This document shows positions 1 through 5,970 of a stretch of 9,789 nt of DNA, in pieces. Origin of the DNA: an uncultured Eubacteriales bacterium (GTDB lineage: Bacteria; Bacillota; Clostridia; Lachnospirales; Anaerotignaceae); NCBI GenBank assembly GCA_900548595.1, contig URLB01000079.1, positions 1-9,789 on the forward strand. Reading direction: 5' to 3'. Positions within the stretch are counted from its first letter, which is position 1. Every line of letters starts with the position of its first letter. The translations under genes were made by a program, and so were the position numbers. Under the pieces are notes generated by a model, which did no database searches, had not been told where the DNA came from, and saw only the letters and a program-made list of their open reading frames with translations.

Positions 1-105
1 TAAATTATATATTAATATTTTAAATATTAAATTTCAATAAGTTTTAAATAAATATATATTTAAATTATCTGAATGCTGATATTTATGTAATAAAATTTAT
101 TTATG
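1..105. other. AT-rich upstream region of the XRE regulator
   Basis: This stretch is almost entirely A and T with many short AT repeats, and no coding potential is apparent. It should contain the promoter of the regulator that starts at position 122. The composition gives several weak -10-like hexamers, and I cannot choose one with confidence. Whether the region belongs to an upstream gene's 3' flank cannot be told from this window. Confidence 0.4.
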
Positions 106-121
106 AAAGGAGGATGAAGAT

Positions 122-517
122 TTGGATAGAAAATTTATCGGAGACCGTATTACAAGTCTTAGAATAGGCAGAGATATATCGGAAAGAGAGCTGAGCAATA
201 CAATAGGAAAAAGTGATAATTATATAAACAGCATAACAACAGGAAGAACTTTCCCAAGTATTGAGAGTTTGCTGAGCATTTGTGATTATTTTGAGATTAC
301 AATTTTTGATTTTTTCTATCCGAGTGTTCAAAATCCTGAATTGCTAAAGAAAGCTTATGATGAAATTATAAGGATAAGCGCAGATAACTTGGAAGAGTTT
401 ATTCTGATACTCCAAAGTATGAAACCGTCTGACTTTGAGGGACTTGTTTCATTTATGAACAGATATAAATGGAATAAAAATCAAAGTTTAATCGAATCAA
501 AAACAAAGCCATTTTAA
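122..517 (+). CDS. XRE-family helix-turn-helix transcriptional regulator
   Basis: This encodes a 131-residue predicted DNA-binding protein. Residues about 7-63 form a Cro/C1 (XRE) type helix-turn-helix domain, with the pattern of a first helix around RITSLRIGRDIS, the turn and recognition helix around ELSNTIGKSDNYINSI, and the family-typical PSIESLLSICDYFEI segment. The remaining 65 or so residues are charged and probably helical, with no domain I recognise. The start is a TTG codon, chosen because a strong AAAGGAGG lies at 106-113 with 8 nt spacing. The ATG at 114 is in another frame. The gene is monocistronic, closed by its own terminator, and not obviously tied to the larA operon that follows 200 bp later. 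The target genes are unknown. The fold is clear, but the biological role is not. Confidence 0.85.
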   Translation: MDRKFIGDRITSLRIGRDISERELSNTIGKSDNYINSITTGRTFPSIESLLSICDYFEITIFDFFYPSVQNPELLKKAYDEIIRISADNLEEFILILQSMKPSDFEGLVSFMNRYKWNKNQSLIESKTKPF

Positions 518-520
518 AAA

Positions 521-542
521 CCGCAATTAAGCGGCTTTTTTT
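521..542 (+). terminator. Rho-independent terminator of the XRE gene
   Basis: A short stem CCGC/GCGG with a 6-nt AATTAA loop is followed by C and a run of seven T. It begins 3 nt after the stop codon at 515-517. The stem is only 4 bp, so termination may be partial, but the position and T-run support the call. Confidence 0.7.
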
Positions 543-617
543 ATATTTATAATTAACTAAATAAAGATAATCTAATTGTGTAAAATAAACAAAGTTTTTT
601 GAAAATAGAAAATAATA

Positions 618-645
618 TTGACATATTTATCTATGGTAGTATAAT
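618..645 (+). promoter_or_regulatory. Sigma-A promoter of the larA/dehydratase operon
   Basis: A perfect TTGACA (618-623) and a perfect TATAAT (640-645) are separated by 16 bp. Transcription should start near 652, giving a leader of about 70 nt before the larA start at 723. This is the only strong promoter upstream of the three-gene operon. Confidence 0.85.
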
Positions 646-655
646 TAAAGTTAAT

Positions 656-690
656 GAGTGCATCATGTATACATCATACTAGATGCTCTT
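656..690 (+). promoter_or_regulatory. Candidate GntR/FCD operator inside a leader inverted repeat
   Basis: The perfect 10-bp palindrome ATGTATACAT lies at 665-674, about 13 nt downstream of the predicted transcription start. Its GTATAC core resembles operators of FCD-type GntR regulators. The palindrome sits in the loop of a larger inverted repeat: GAGTGCATC (656-664) can pair with GATGCTCTT (682-690), with one T-T mismatch and one G-T pair. A repressor bound here would block transcription of the operon. The natural candidate is the GntR protein encoded at 3730-4419. Assignment as an operator is inference from sequence and context. Confidence 0.45.
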
Positions 691-722
691 TGAGGTTATT
701 AAATAAAAATGGAGGCGTTGTT

Positions 723-2000
723 ATGAAAACAATAAAAATACCTTATTATAAGGAAACTATTGATATTCATGTTGCCGAAGAAAATTTAAAAGCTGTCATA
801 ACGGCTAAAATGCATGAATATAAAGCAGAAAAGGGAGAAAAAGAACTTGTTGAAGACGCTTTGGCAAACCCTATAGGAAGCAAGAAGCTTTCCGAGCTTG
901 CCGTTGGAAAAAATAAAATCGTTATTGTTACAAGCGACCACACAAGAGCTGTTCCCAGCAAACTTACACTTCCTATTCTTCTTAAGGAGATAAGAAGCGG
1001 AAATCCCGACGCTGATATTACAATTCTTATAGCTACAGGCTTGCATAGACCTACAACAGACGAAGAACAGAGAAATATGTTCGGTGATGAAATAGTTGAT
1101 AATGAGAAGATTGTTGCAAACAACGCTTTTGATCCGGAACAGTTTGTAAAAGTAGGAGACCTTCCTTCAGGCGCAGAATTTTTCTGCAACAAGCTTGCAG
1201 TTGAGTGCGACCTCCTTGTTACGGAAGGATTTATTGAACCTCACTTCTTTGCTGGATTCTCAGGAGGAAGAAAGAGCATACTTCCCGGTATATGCAATTC
1301 AACAACAGTAAACGAAAATCATTGCTATACTGCTATTGCAAGTCCTTATTCAAAAACAGGCGTTCTTGAAGGAAACCCCATACATAAGGATATGGTAACG
1401 GCTGCTAGACTTGTAAACGTACAGTTTATTTTAAACGTAGCGCTTGACGCTGAAAAGAAAGTAATCGCCGCATTCTCCGGAGACCTTGAAAAGGCTCATG
1501 AAAAAGGCGTTGAATTTATCAGAAGCCAGTCTCAGTGTCCTGTTGTAACAGGAGACATAGTTGTTACTTCAAACGGAGGATACCCTCTTGACCAGAACCT
1601 TTACCAGAGTCCTAAGGCTGTTGCTACAGCTGAAGTATGCGCAGGCGAAGACGGCGTTATAATTATGTGCTGTTCATGCTGCGACGGTATGGGAGGATCT
1701 AACTTCGAAAGACTTATAACAATGGGAACTCCTGAAGAAATAGACGAATATCTTTCAAAGATACCTTCAAAAGAGACTATAGCTGAACAGTGGTGCCCGC
1801 AGATTTATGCGAGAATACTTAAGAAACATAAATTAATACTTGTAACAACTTTCCTTGACCATGAAATGGTTAAAAAAGCAAACATGATACCTGCTTCAAC
1901 ACCTGACGAAGCCCTTGAAATAGCTTATCAGCTTAAAGGAAAGGATGCCAGCGTTGTAGTCATTCCCGACGGTGTCAGCGTTCTTGCTGTAAAGGAATGA
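723..2000 (+). CDS. larA: LarA-family nickel-dependent 2-hydroxyacid racemase
   Basis: This 425-residue cytosolic enzyme belongs to the lactate racemase superfamily, which uses the nickel-pincer nucleotide cofactor to racemise or epimerise 2-hydroxyacids by hydride transfer. Every active-site residue known from L. plantarum LarA is present at the same number: Asp72 and Arg75 in SDHTRAVPS, His108 in ATGLHRP, His174 in IEPHFFAGFSGGRK, Lys184 (pincer attachment), His200 (nickel ligand), and Gln295 and Lys298 in QNLYQSPK. The ATG at 723 is chosen over an in-frame upstream ATG at 654 because GGAGG lies at 711-715 and 654 is at the predicted transcription start. The length also then matches the family. 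A cysteine-rich CCSCC segment at 317-320 and beyond is unusual. The cofactor genes larB, larC and larE are not in the window. The substrate may be lactate, but the dehydratase genes downstream favour a larger hydroxyacid (malate, sulfolactate or a sugar acid). Confidence 0.9.
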   Translation: MKTIKIPYYKETIDIHVAEENLKAVITAKMHEYKAEKGEKELVEDALANPIGSKKLSELAVGKNKIVIVTSDHTRAVPSKLTLPILLKEIRSGNPDADITILIATGLHRPTTDEEQRNMFGDEIVDNEKIVANNAFDPEQFVKVGDLPSGAEFFCNKLAVECDLLVTEGFIEPHFFAGFSGGRKSILPGICNSTTVNENHCYTAIASPYSKTGVLEGNPIHKDMVTAARLVNVQFILNVALDAEKKVIAAFSGDLEKAHEKGVEFIRSQSQCPVVTGDIVVTSNGGYPLDQNLYQSPKAVATAEVCAGEDGVIIMCCSCCDGMGGSNFERLITMGTPEEIDEYLSKIPSKETIAEQWCPQIYARILKKHKLILVTTFLDHEMVKKANMIPASTPDEALEIAYQLKGKDASVVVIPDGVSVLAVKE

Positions 2001-2024
2001 TATAAAAAGAAAGGAGAACTAAAT

Positions 2025-2324
2025 ATGAGCCTTAATTTAGCCCTTAAAGTAAACGACCTTGATAATGTTGCCACTATATTTGCCAACGGCATAACAGACG
2101 GCACTATTATTGAGGTACGTGATAAGAAAGGCAATTCTGAAAATGTTAAAGTAATAGGAGATGTCCCTTACGGTCATAAAATTGCTGTAAAAGACATAAA
2201 GAAAGACGAGATAATCACAAAATACGGTGAAGAAATCGGAATTGCAACTGCTGATATAAAAGTCGGAGAATACGTACATGTGCATAACTTAGACAGTATG
2301 CGCGGACGTGGAGACTGGAAATAA
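2025..2324 (+). CDS. UxaA/SuyA-like SAF-domain small subunit of a hydroxyacid lyase
   Basis: This 99-residue protein corresponds to the N-terminal SAF domain of altronate and galactarate dehydratases (UxaA/GarD), or to the small subunit SuyA of sulfolactate sulfo-lyase. The recognisable core is DVPYGHKIAVKDIKKDE (residues 46-62), then KYGEEIGIATADIKVGE (66-82) and the HVHN motif (85-88), with the ending SMRGRGDWK typical of these domains. In UxaA this part is fused to the catalytic domain. Here it is a separate gene directly before it, as in SuyAB. The start has AAAGGAGA about 8 nt upstream, and the gap from the larA stop is 24 nt. It probably forms a complex with the product of 2350-3513. 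Sequence alone does not separate a dehydratase from a sulfo-lyase role. Confidence 0.87.
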   Translation: MSLNLALKVNDLDNVATIFANGITDGTIIEVRDKKGNSENVKVIGDVPYGHKIAVKDIKKDEIITKYGEEIGIATADIKVGEYVHVHNLDSMRGRGDWK

Positions 2325-2349
2325 TAATTGTTGGAAAGGGGAAATAAAC

Positions 2350-3513
2350 ATGGAATTTATGGGTTATGTGCGCCCGGACGGAAAAGTCGGAGCTCGTAAC
2401 TACGTTGCGGTTATACCGAGCGTAACATGCGCTAACGACGTAGCTGCCGCAATCTGTCATCAGGTTATGGGCACTGTTACATATTTACATCATCAGGGAT
2501 GCTGTCAGCTTCCTCCCGATTTGGAGAGAGTTACAGATACGCTTATCAGTATAGGATGCAGCCCTAACTCAGCTGCTGTTCTTATTGTCAGTCTTGGCTG
2601 TGAAGGAACAGACCATGAAAGAATGGTTAAAGAAATTTCCGCAACAGGAAAACCTGTTGAAATTATCCATATACAGGAACTCGGCGGCGTAAGCAAGGCT
2701 ATCCAGGTAGGTACAGACATTGCAAGAAGACTTGTAATAGAAGCTTCCGGAATCCAGAGACAGCCTGTAGATGTATCAAACATCGTTATGTCAATCAAAT
2801 GCGGCGGTTCTGACGCAACTAGCGGCATGGCTTCAAACTGCGTAATCGGATATGTTGCCGATAAACTTGTTGACTTAGGCGCTACAGTAATATTCGGCGA
2901 GACTACGGAATTTATCGGCGGCGAACATCTTCTTGCTAAAAGAGGAGCTACAAAAGAAGTCGGAGATAAGATTTTCCAGATTGTAAACGAAATGGAAGCA
3001 AGAGCAAAATCACTCGGCTGCGATATGAGAAAAGGACAGCCTACACCCGGTAATATTGCCGGCGGATTAAGCTCAATCGAAGAAAAATCACTTGGCGCTA
3101 TTATGAAATCAGGAACAAGACCTATTCAGGGTGTGCTTGGATATACTGAAAGAGTTACAAACCATAAGGGCCTTTGGATAAAGGATACGCCGGGACGTGA
3201 GCCTGAAATCCTTACAGGTATGGCAGCTACAGGCGCTCAGTGTATGATGTTCTCAACAGGAAGAGGAGCGCCGCAGGGATTCCCCAGCATGCCTGTAATC
3301 AAGATTTGCGGTAACCCTAATACATATGAAAACATGAAAGAGGATATGGACATCAATGCCGGAGCAATCCTTCTCGGAGATAAGACAATCGAGCAGGTAG
3401 GAGAAGAAGCATTTGCAAAACTTATCCGTACACTCAGCGGCGAAATGACAAAGAATGAAGCTATTCAGTATGTAACTTCAATCGATATCCAGTGCCTCGG
3501 ACCTGTTATCTAA
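2350..3513 (+). CDS. UxaA/SuyB-like large catalytic subunit of a hydroxyacid dehydratase or lyase
   Basis: This 387-residue protein matches the C-terminal catalytic domain of the altronate/galactarate dehydratase family. The motifs run in family order: RPDGKVGARN (8-17), HHQGCCQ (47-53, where related enzymes usually have GCG), KCGGSDATSG (150-159), ETTEFIGGEH (184-193), GNIAGGLSSIEEKSLG (234-249) and STGRGAPQGFPSMPVIKICG (302-321). The family removes water from a 2-hydroxyacid to give a 2-oxo acid. The SuyB branch instead removes sulfite from (R)-sulfolactate to give pyruvate. The ATG at 2350 is used because AAAGGGG at 2335-2341 precedes it. An in-frame ATG at 2308 would overlap the small subunit gene and lacks a good site. 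The gene is the last in the larA operon and is followed by a strong terminator. No aldolase, kinase or transporter follows, so the pathway is incomplete here. Confidence 0.87.
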   Translation: MEFMGYVRPDGKVGARNYVAVIPSVTCANDVAAAICHQVMGTVTYLHHQGCCQLPPDLERVTDTLISIGCSPNSAAVLIVSLGCEGTDHERMVKEISATGKPVEIIHIQELGGVSKAIQVGTDIARRLVIEASGIQRQPVDVSNIVMSIKCGGSDATSGMASNCVIGYVADKLVDLGATVIFGETTEFIGGEHLLAKRGATKEVGDKIFQIVNEMEARAKSLGCDMRKGQPTPGNIAGGLSSIEEKSLGAIMKSGTRPIQGVLGYTERVTNHKGLWIKDTPGREPEILTGMAATGAQCMMFSTGRGAPQGFPSMPVIKICGNPNTYENMKEDMDINAGAILLGDKTIEQVGEEAFAKLIRTLSGEMTKNEAIQYVTSIDIQCLGPVI

Positions 3514-3571
3514 TTATAAATTCATAAATTTAAGGACACACATCCGTATGGTATGGTGTCTGTAAAAAAGT

Positions 3572-3609
3572 AAATCCTTCGTATGATAAAATCATGCGGA
3601 GGATTTTTT
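3572..3609 (+). terminator. Strong Rho-independent terminator of the larA/dehydratase operon
   Basis: Two 16-nt arms (3572-3587 and 3591-3606) pair along their full length, with two G-T pairs and a 3-nt AAA loop, and are followed by a run of T to 3609. A weaker hairpin (GACAC/GTGTC, about 3535-3560) lies just upstream and may assist. This closes the operon before the convergent GntR gene. Confidence 0.9.
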
Positions 3610-3685
3610 CGATACTAATATTTATGAAATGATATTATTAAAAAATATCTATTGACATTTATAAGTGGAGTATGCTTCATATAAT

Positions 3686-3715
3686 AAAAAAGCAGATAAA
3701 ATAATTATCCGCTTT
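3686..3715 (-). terminator. Terminator of the GntR gene
   Basis: On the minus strand an 11-bp stem (plus-strand arms 3689-3699 and 3705-3715, one G-T pair, 5-nt loop) runs into six T residues. It begins 15 nt after the GntR stop codon at 3730-3732. Together with the terminator at 3572-3609 it insulates two convergent units. Confidence 0.82.
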
Positions 3716-3729
3716 AAGTGTGTAAAATT

Positions 3730-4419
3730 TTATTCGTTTTCCTTTTCTTCCTCAACAGCCTTTTTGGATTCAAAGTGTTGAATTATTTCTTCTCTTGCCA
3801 ATGCAAGATGGATTTTGTTTACTCTGTCGGCTTCTTTCCAGTTGCCTGAGCATATATTTTCTACTATGCTTCGATGCTCAGTAACGGAGTCGTCAAAACG
3901 TCTTTGCGTAGTCAACGAGTATATTCTGAACTGCTGAGATTGAGAATAAATTCTTCTATATGTATCAACGATGAGACTGTTGCCACCAAGATTGATTATA
4001 TACTGGTGAAGCTGCGTATCTACCTCTATATAATGCGTCAAATCGTTCTTTTCATAATATTTTACCAAGAGCTGAAGTGTTTCCATAAGCTCCTGAATAT
4101 TCTTGCTTGTAAGCGTTTTAACGGAATTTTTAATAGCATAGCTCTCTAAAAGAATTCTGACATCATAAATTTCTTCAATATCTTTTACGGTAAATTCTTT
4201 TACAAATACGCCTTTATTCGGATATTCTATTGCCAAACCTTCATCCACAAGCTGTTTTAAAGCCTCCCTTACGGGACTTCTGCTTACGTTAAGCTGTTCG
4301 GCCAGTTCTTTTTCCTGAAGCCATTGACCGGCAGCATAGTTTCCGTTACATATTTCTTTTTTTATTATTTGATAAATCTGATGTTTCATCGTCATTATAG
4401 GTCGTTTGACTGATGGCAT
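3730..4419 (-). CDS. GntR-family (FCD subfamily) transcriptional regulator
   Basis: This 229-residue protein has an N-terminal winged helix-turn-helix domain (residues about 11-75), with the GntR signature LAEQLNVSRSPVREALKQL followed by VDEGLAIEYPNKGVFV. The C-terminal all-helical FCD ligand domain spans about 80-215. The metal-binding set of FCD domains can be seen as Asp134, His138, His182 and His204. The family senses small organic acids, often with a bound divalent metal. The start at 4419 has AAAGGAGA (4435-4428) 8 nt upstream. The gene is convergent with the larA/dehydratase operon and divergent from the tryptophan operon. The trp genes already have their own tRNA-based control, and FCD proteins often sense hydroxyacids. 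The larA operon is therefore the likely target, by inference. Confidence 0.92.
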   Translation of the reverse strand: MPSVKRPIMTMKHQIYQIIKKEICNGNYAAGQWLQEKELAEQLNVSRSPVREALKQLVDEGLAIEYPNKGVFVKEFTVKDIEEIYDVRILLESYAIKNSVKTLTSKNIQELMETLQLLVKYYEKNDLTHYIEVDTQLHQYIINLGGNSLIVDTYRRIYSQSQQFRIYSLTTQRRFDDSVTEHRSIVENICSGNWKEADRVNKIHLALAREEIIQHFESKKAVEEEKENE

Positions 4420-4453
4420 GGTGGATTTCTCCTTTACTTAATATCATATACAG

Positions 4454-4482
4454 ATTATAAGATGAATTTATATAAAAGTCAA
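4454..4482 (-). promoter_or_regulatory. Promoter of the GntR gene, with a possible autoregulatory site
   Basis: On the minus strand, TTGACT (4482-4477) and TATAAT (4459-4454) are separated by 17 bp. Directly downstream of the -10, minus-strand positions 4453-4443 read CTGTATATGAT. This shares TGTATA with the palindrome in the larA operon leader and sits at the expected transcription start near 4447. That would fit autoregulation. The promoter is well supported. The operator idea is weak. Confidence 0.78.
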
Positions 4483-4531
4483 AAATAATTTCATTTATAA
4501 CCGCAACAATGAATAAAAAACGAAAAAACTA

Positions 4532-4560
4532 TTGACAGTGAAATACGCCTGTGGTAATAT
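4532..4560 (+). promoter_or_regulatory. Promoter of the tryptophan transport operon
   Basis: A perfect TTGACA (4532-4537) and TATAAT-like TAATAT (4555-4560) are separated by 17 bp, with an extended -10 TGG at 4552-4554. Transcription is predicted to start near 4567, just before the base of the T-box Stem I. It is divergent from the GntR promoter, and the two -35 elements are about 50 bp apart. Confidence 0.87.
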
Positions 4561-4571
4561 CACATTAAATT

Positions 4572-4824
4572 CAGTGAACAAAAATAGTACTCTTCATATA
4601 TATGTTTCAGAGAGCCGCCGTCGGTGGGAGTGCGGTACAGAGATAGTTGAGGAATGGGTTTGGGAGATGCCGTGGTGAAAAGTTTATTAACTGCGGACGT
4701 ATACCTGCGTTAAAGGTTAGGATATGTTGGTATCTGATTAAGGCAGACGGCAATGTCTGCAAAACGAGGTGGCACCACGGAGTATATTCGTCCTCGATAA
4801 GCAATTGCTTATCGAGGCTTTTTT
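4572..4824 (+). promoter_or_regulatory. T-box riboswitch, probable tRNA-Trp specificity
   Basis: This leader senses uncharged tRNA. Stem I may close by CAGT (4572-4575) with ACTG (4690-4693). Its specifier loop shows AGTA (4586-4589) facing GAA (4677-4679), and the trinucleotide one base before the GAA is TGG (4673-4675), the tryptophan codon. The family motif AGAGAG is at 4609-4614, followed by an apical stem CCGC/GCGG (4615-4635). Stem III is GCAGAC/GTCTGC (4743-4760). The T-box core AGGTGGCACCACGG is at 4767-4780. Its acceptor-pairing bases TGGC (4770-4773) would pair with an NCCA end whose discriminator is G, as in bacterial tRNA-Trp. The antiterminator closes by CGAGG (4765-4769) with CCTCG (4792-4796). 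Those last bases are also the 5' arm of the terminator. Presence of a T-box is very secure. The Trp assignment rests on codon, discriminator and gene context. Confidence 0.95.
4792..4824 (+). terminator. T-box-controlled Rho-independent terminator
   Basis: CCTCGATAAGC (4792-4802) and GCTTATCGAGG (4807-4817) form a perfect 11-bp stem with an AATT loop, followed by six T (4819-4824). The first five bases are shared with the antiterminator helix, so the two structures exclude each other. Charged tRNA would leave this terminator intact, and uncharged tRNA would open it. Confidence 0.95.
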
Positions 4825-4894
4825 ATTCTGATAGCGCACAGACTACTGACATATGTCGCTTTAATATATTTTATATGAAAAGGAGATATGTATA

Positions 4895-5890
4895 ATGAAA
4901 AAAGGATTTAAAAATGTTTTGGCTTTAGCTTTATCATCATTTATGGTTTTAGGAACTGCGGCATGCGGCTCTTCATCATCTGAAAGTGGGGAAACATCAC
5001 AAGAAACCGATAAAACACAAATTGGTATAGTTCAGATGGCGGATAACGGAGCTTTTACGGATATGCGTGAAGGATTTATAGCGGAAATGAATGAAAAAGG
5101 ATATGATAACAGCAATACGGAGTTTATTTATAAAAATGCTCAGGGAGACGCGTCAAATCTTAATACTATTTGTCAGCAGATGGTTTCGGACGGAGTTGAT
5201 CTTGTTGCGGCAATAGCAACACCTTCCGCGCAGGCAATGGTAAATATGAAAAGCGACATACCTGTAGTATTTATATCAGTATCAAGCCCTCTTTCGGCAG
5301 GGGTTGTTACAGATATGGAAAAACCGGATTTAAACGCTACGGGAACATCAAATCCCATACCTGTAGAGGAAATTATCGAGTTTTCAAAAAAAGTCGATAC
5401 TGATGTAAAAAAATACGGAATACTCTATACGTCAGGCGAGGTAAATTCCGTAAATACGGCAGACAAAGCGAAGGAGTATATTACGTCAAACGGGATGGAA
5501 TATGTGGAAACAGTAGTAACAAATTCATCAGAGGTTCAGCAGGCTGCACAACAGCTTTGTTCGGAATGCGACGCTGTTTTTGTTCCAAATGACTCGGTAA
5601 TTCAAAGCGCTATGCCCGTTGTTGCGGCAGCCGCAAAGGACGCCGGAGTTCCCGTATACGGCAGCTCGGCAGTTATGGTTAATGAAGGAGCTTTTGCTAC
5701 AATAGCAATAAGCGATACTGAAATCGGAGCAATAAGCGCAGATATGGCGGTTGAAATACTTAACGGTAAATCTGTGGCAGATATTCCCGTATTAGAAGTA
5801 CCAGGCACGGAAATTGTTGTAAATAAGACAACAATGGAAGCTTTAGGAATCGAAATCGATGATTCTCAGGGAGTAACTTTTGTAGAATAA
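4895..5890 (+). CDS. trpX: Tryptophan ABC transporter substrate-binding lipoprotein TrpX
   Basis: This 331-residue protein belongs to the ABC_sub_bind family (periplasmic-binding type I fold), found with TrpY/TrpZ in Firmicutes. Residues 1-23 are a lipoprotein signal peptide (MKKGF, a hydrophobic stretch, then GTAAC with the modified Cys24). Thr at -3 of the lipobox is less usual than Leu. A Ser/Glu-rich linker (25-40) leads to the binding domain, which starts around TQIGIVQMADNGAF and includes segments typical of this family such as VDLVAAIATPSAQAM and NDSVIQSAMPVVAAAAKDAG. It should sit on the outer membrane face and deliver tryptophan to TrpY. The start has AAAAGGAGA at 4878-4885. The gene is about 70 nt downstream of the T-box terminator. 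The protein has no Trp residue. A different aromatic ligand is possible, but the T-box argues for tryptophan. Confidence 0.88.
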   Translation: MKKGFKNVLALALSSFMVLGTAACGSSSSESGETSQETDKTQIGIVQMADNGAFTDMREGFIAEMNEKGYDNSNTEFIYKNAQGDASNLNTICQQMVSDGVDLVAAIATPSAQAMVNMKSDIPVVFISVSSPLSAGVVTDMEKPDLNATGTSNPIPVEEIIEFSKKVDTDVKKYGILYTSGEVNSVNTADKAKEYITSNGMEYVETVVTNSSEVQQAAQQLCSECDAVFVPNDSVIQSAMPVVAAAAKDAGVPVYGSSAVMVNEGAFATIAISDTEIGAISADMAVEILNGKSVADIPVLEVPGTEIVVNKTTMEALGIEIDDSQGVTFVE

Positions 5891-5906
5891 TGAAATGTTT
5901 TTAAAA

Positions 5907-5938
5907 GAGACCTTGATAATTTCAGGGTCTCGGCTTTT
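5907..5938 (+). repeat. Intercistronic hairpin between trpX and trpY
   Basis: GAGACCTTGA (5907-5916) pairs with TCAGGGTCTC (5922-5931) over 10 bp with one G-T pair and a 5-nt loop. It is followed by GG and a short CTTTT. The T-run is weak, so this is more likely a partial terminator or an RNA 3'-end protector that lets the binding protein be made in excess over the permease and ATPase. Its function is inferred. Confidence 0.65.
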
Positions 5939-5970
5939 AGGTAAAAGACTTTGTCGATAGGGGGATTTTT

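Noticed and set aside
1..100. AT-rich start of the window as a possible replication origin or attachment site
   Set aside because: No iterons, DnaA-box cluster, tRNA end or integrase gene was found. Plain AT-rich intergenic DNA is enough to explain it.
654..722. In-frame upstream extension of larA by 23 residues from the ATG at 654
   Set aside because: The ATG is at the predicted transcription start, has no ribosome binding site, and would shift the active-site numbering away from the family. GGAGG at 711-715 supports the start at 723.
2308..2349. In-frame upstream start of the large lyase subunit at 2308
   Set aside because: It would overlap the small subunit gene, lacks a ribosome site, and adds residues with no family match. 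AAAGGGG before 2350 fits better.
3652..3685. TTGACA followed by TATAAT on the plus strand, a possible promoter pointing into the GntR gene in antisense
   Set aside because: The spacing is 22 bp, far from the 16-18 bp optimum, and transcription would run at once into the hairpin at 3689-3715. No gene follows on that strand.
4607..4895. Small open frames on both strands over the T-box leader
   Set aside because: The region is explained base by base by conserved T-box RNA elements. The frames have no ribosome sites or protein-like features.
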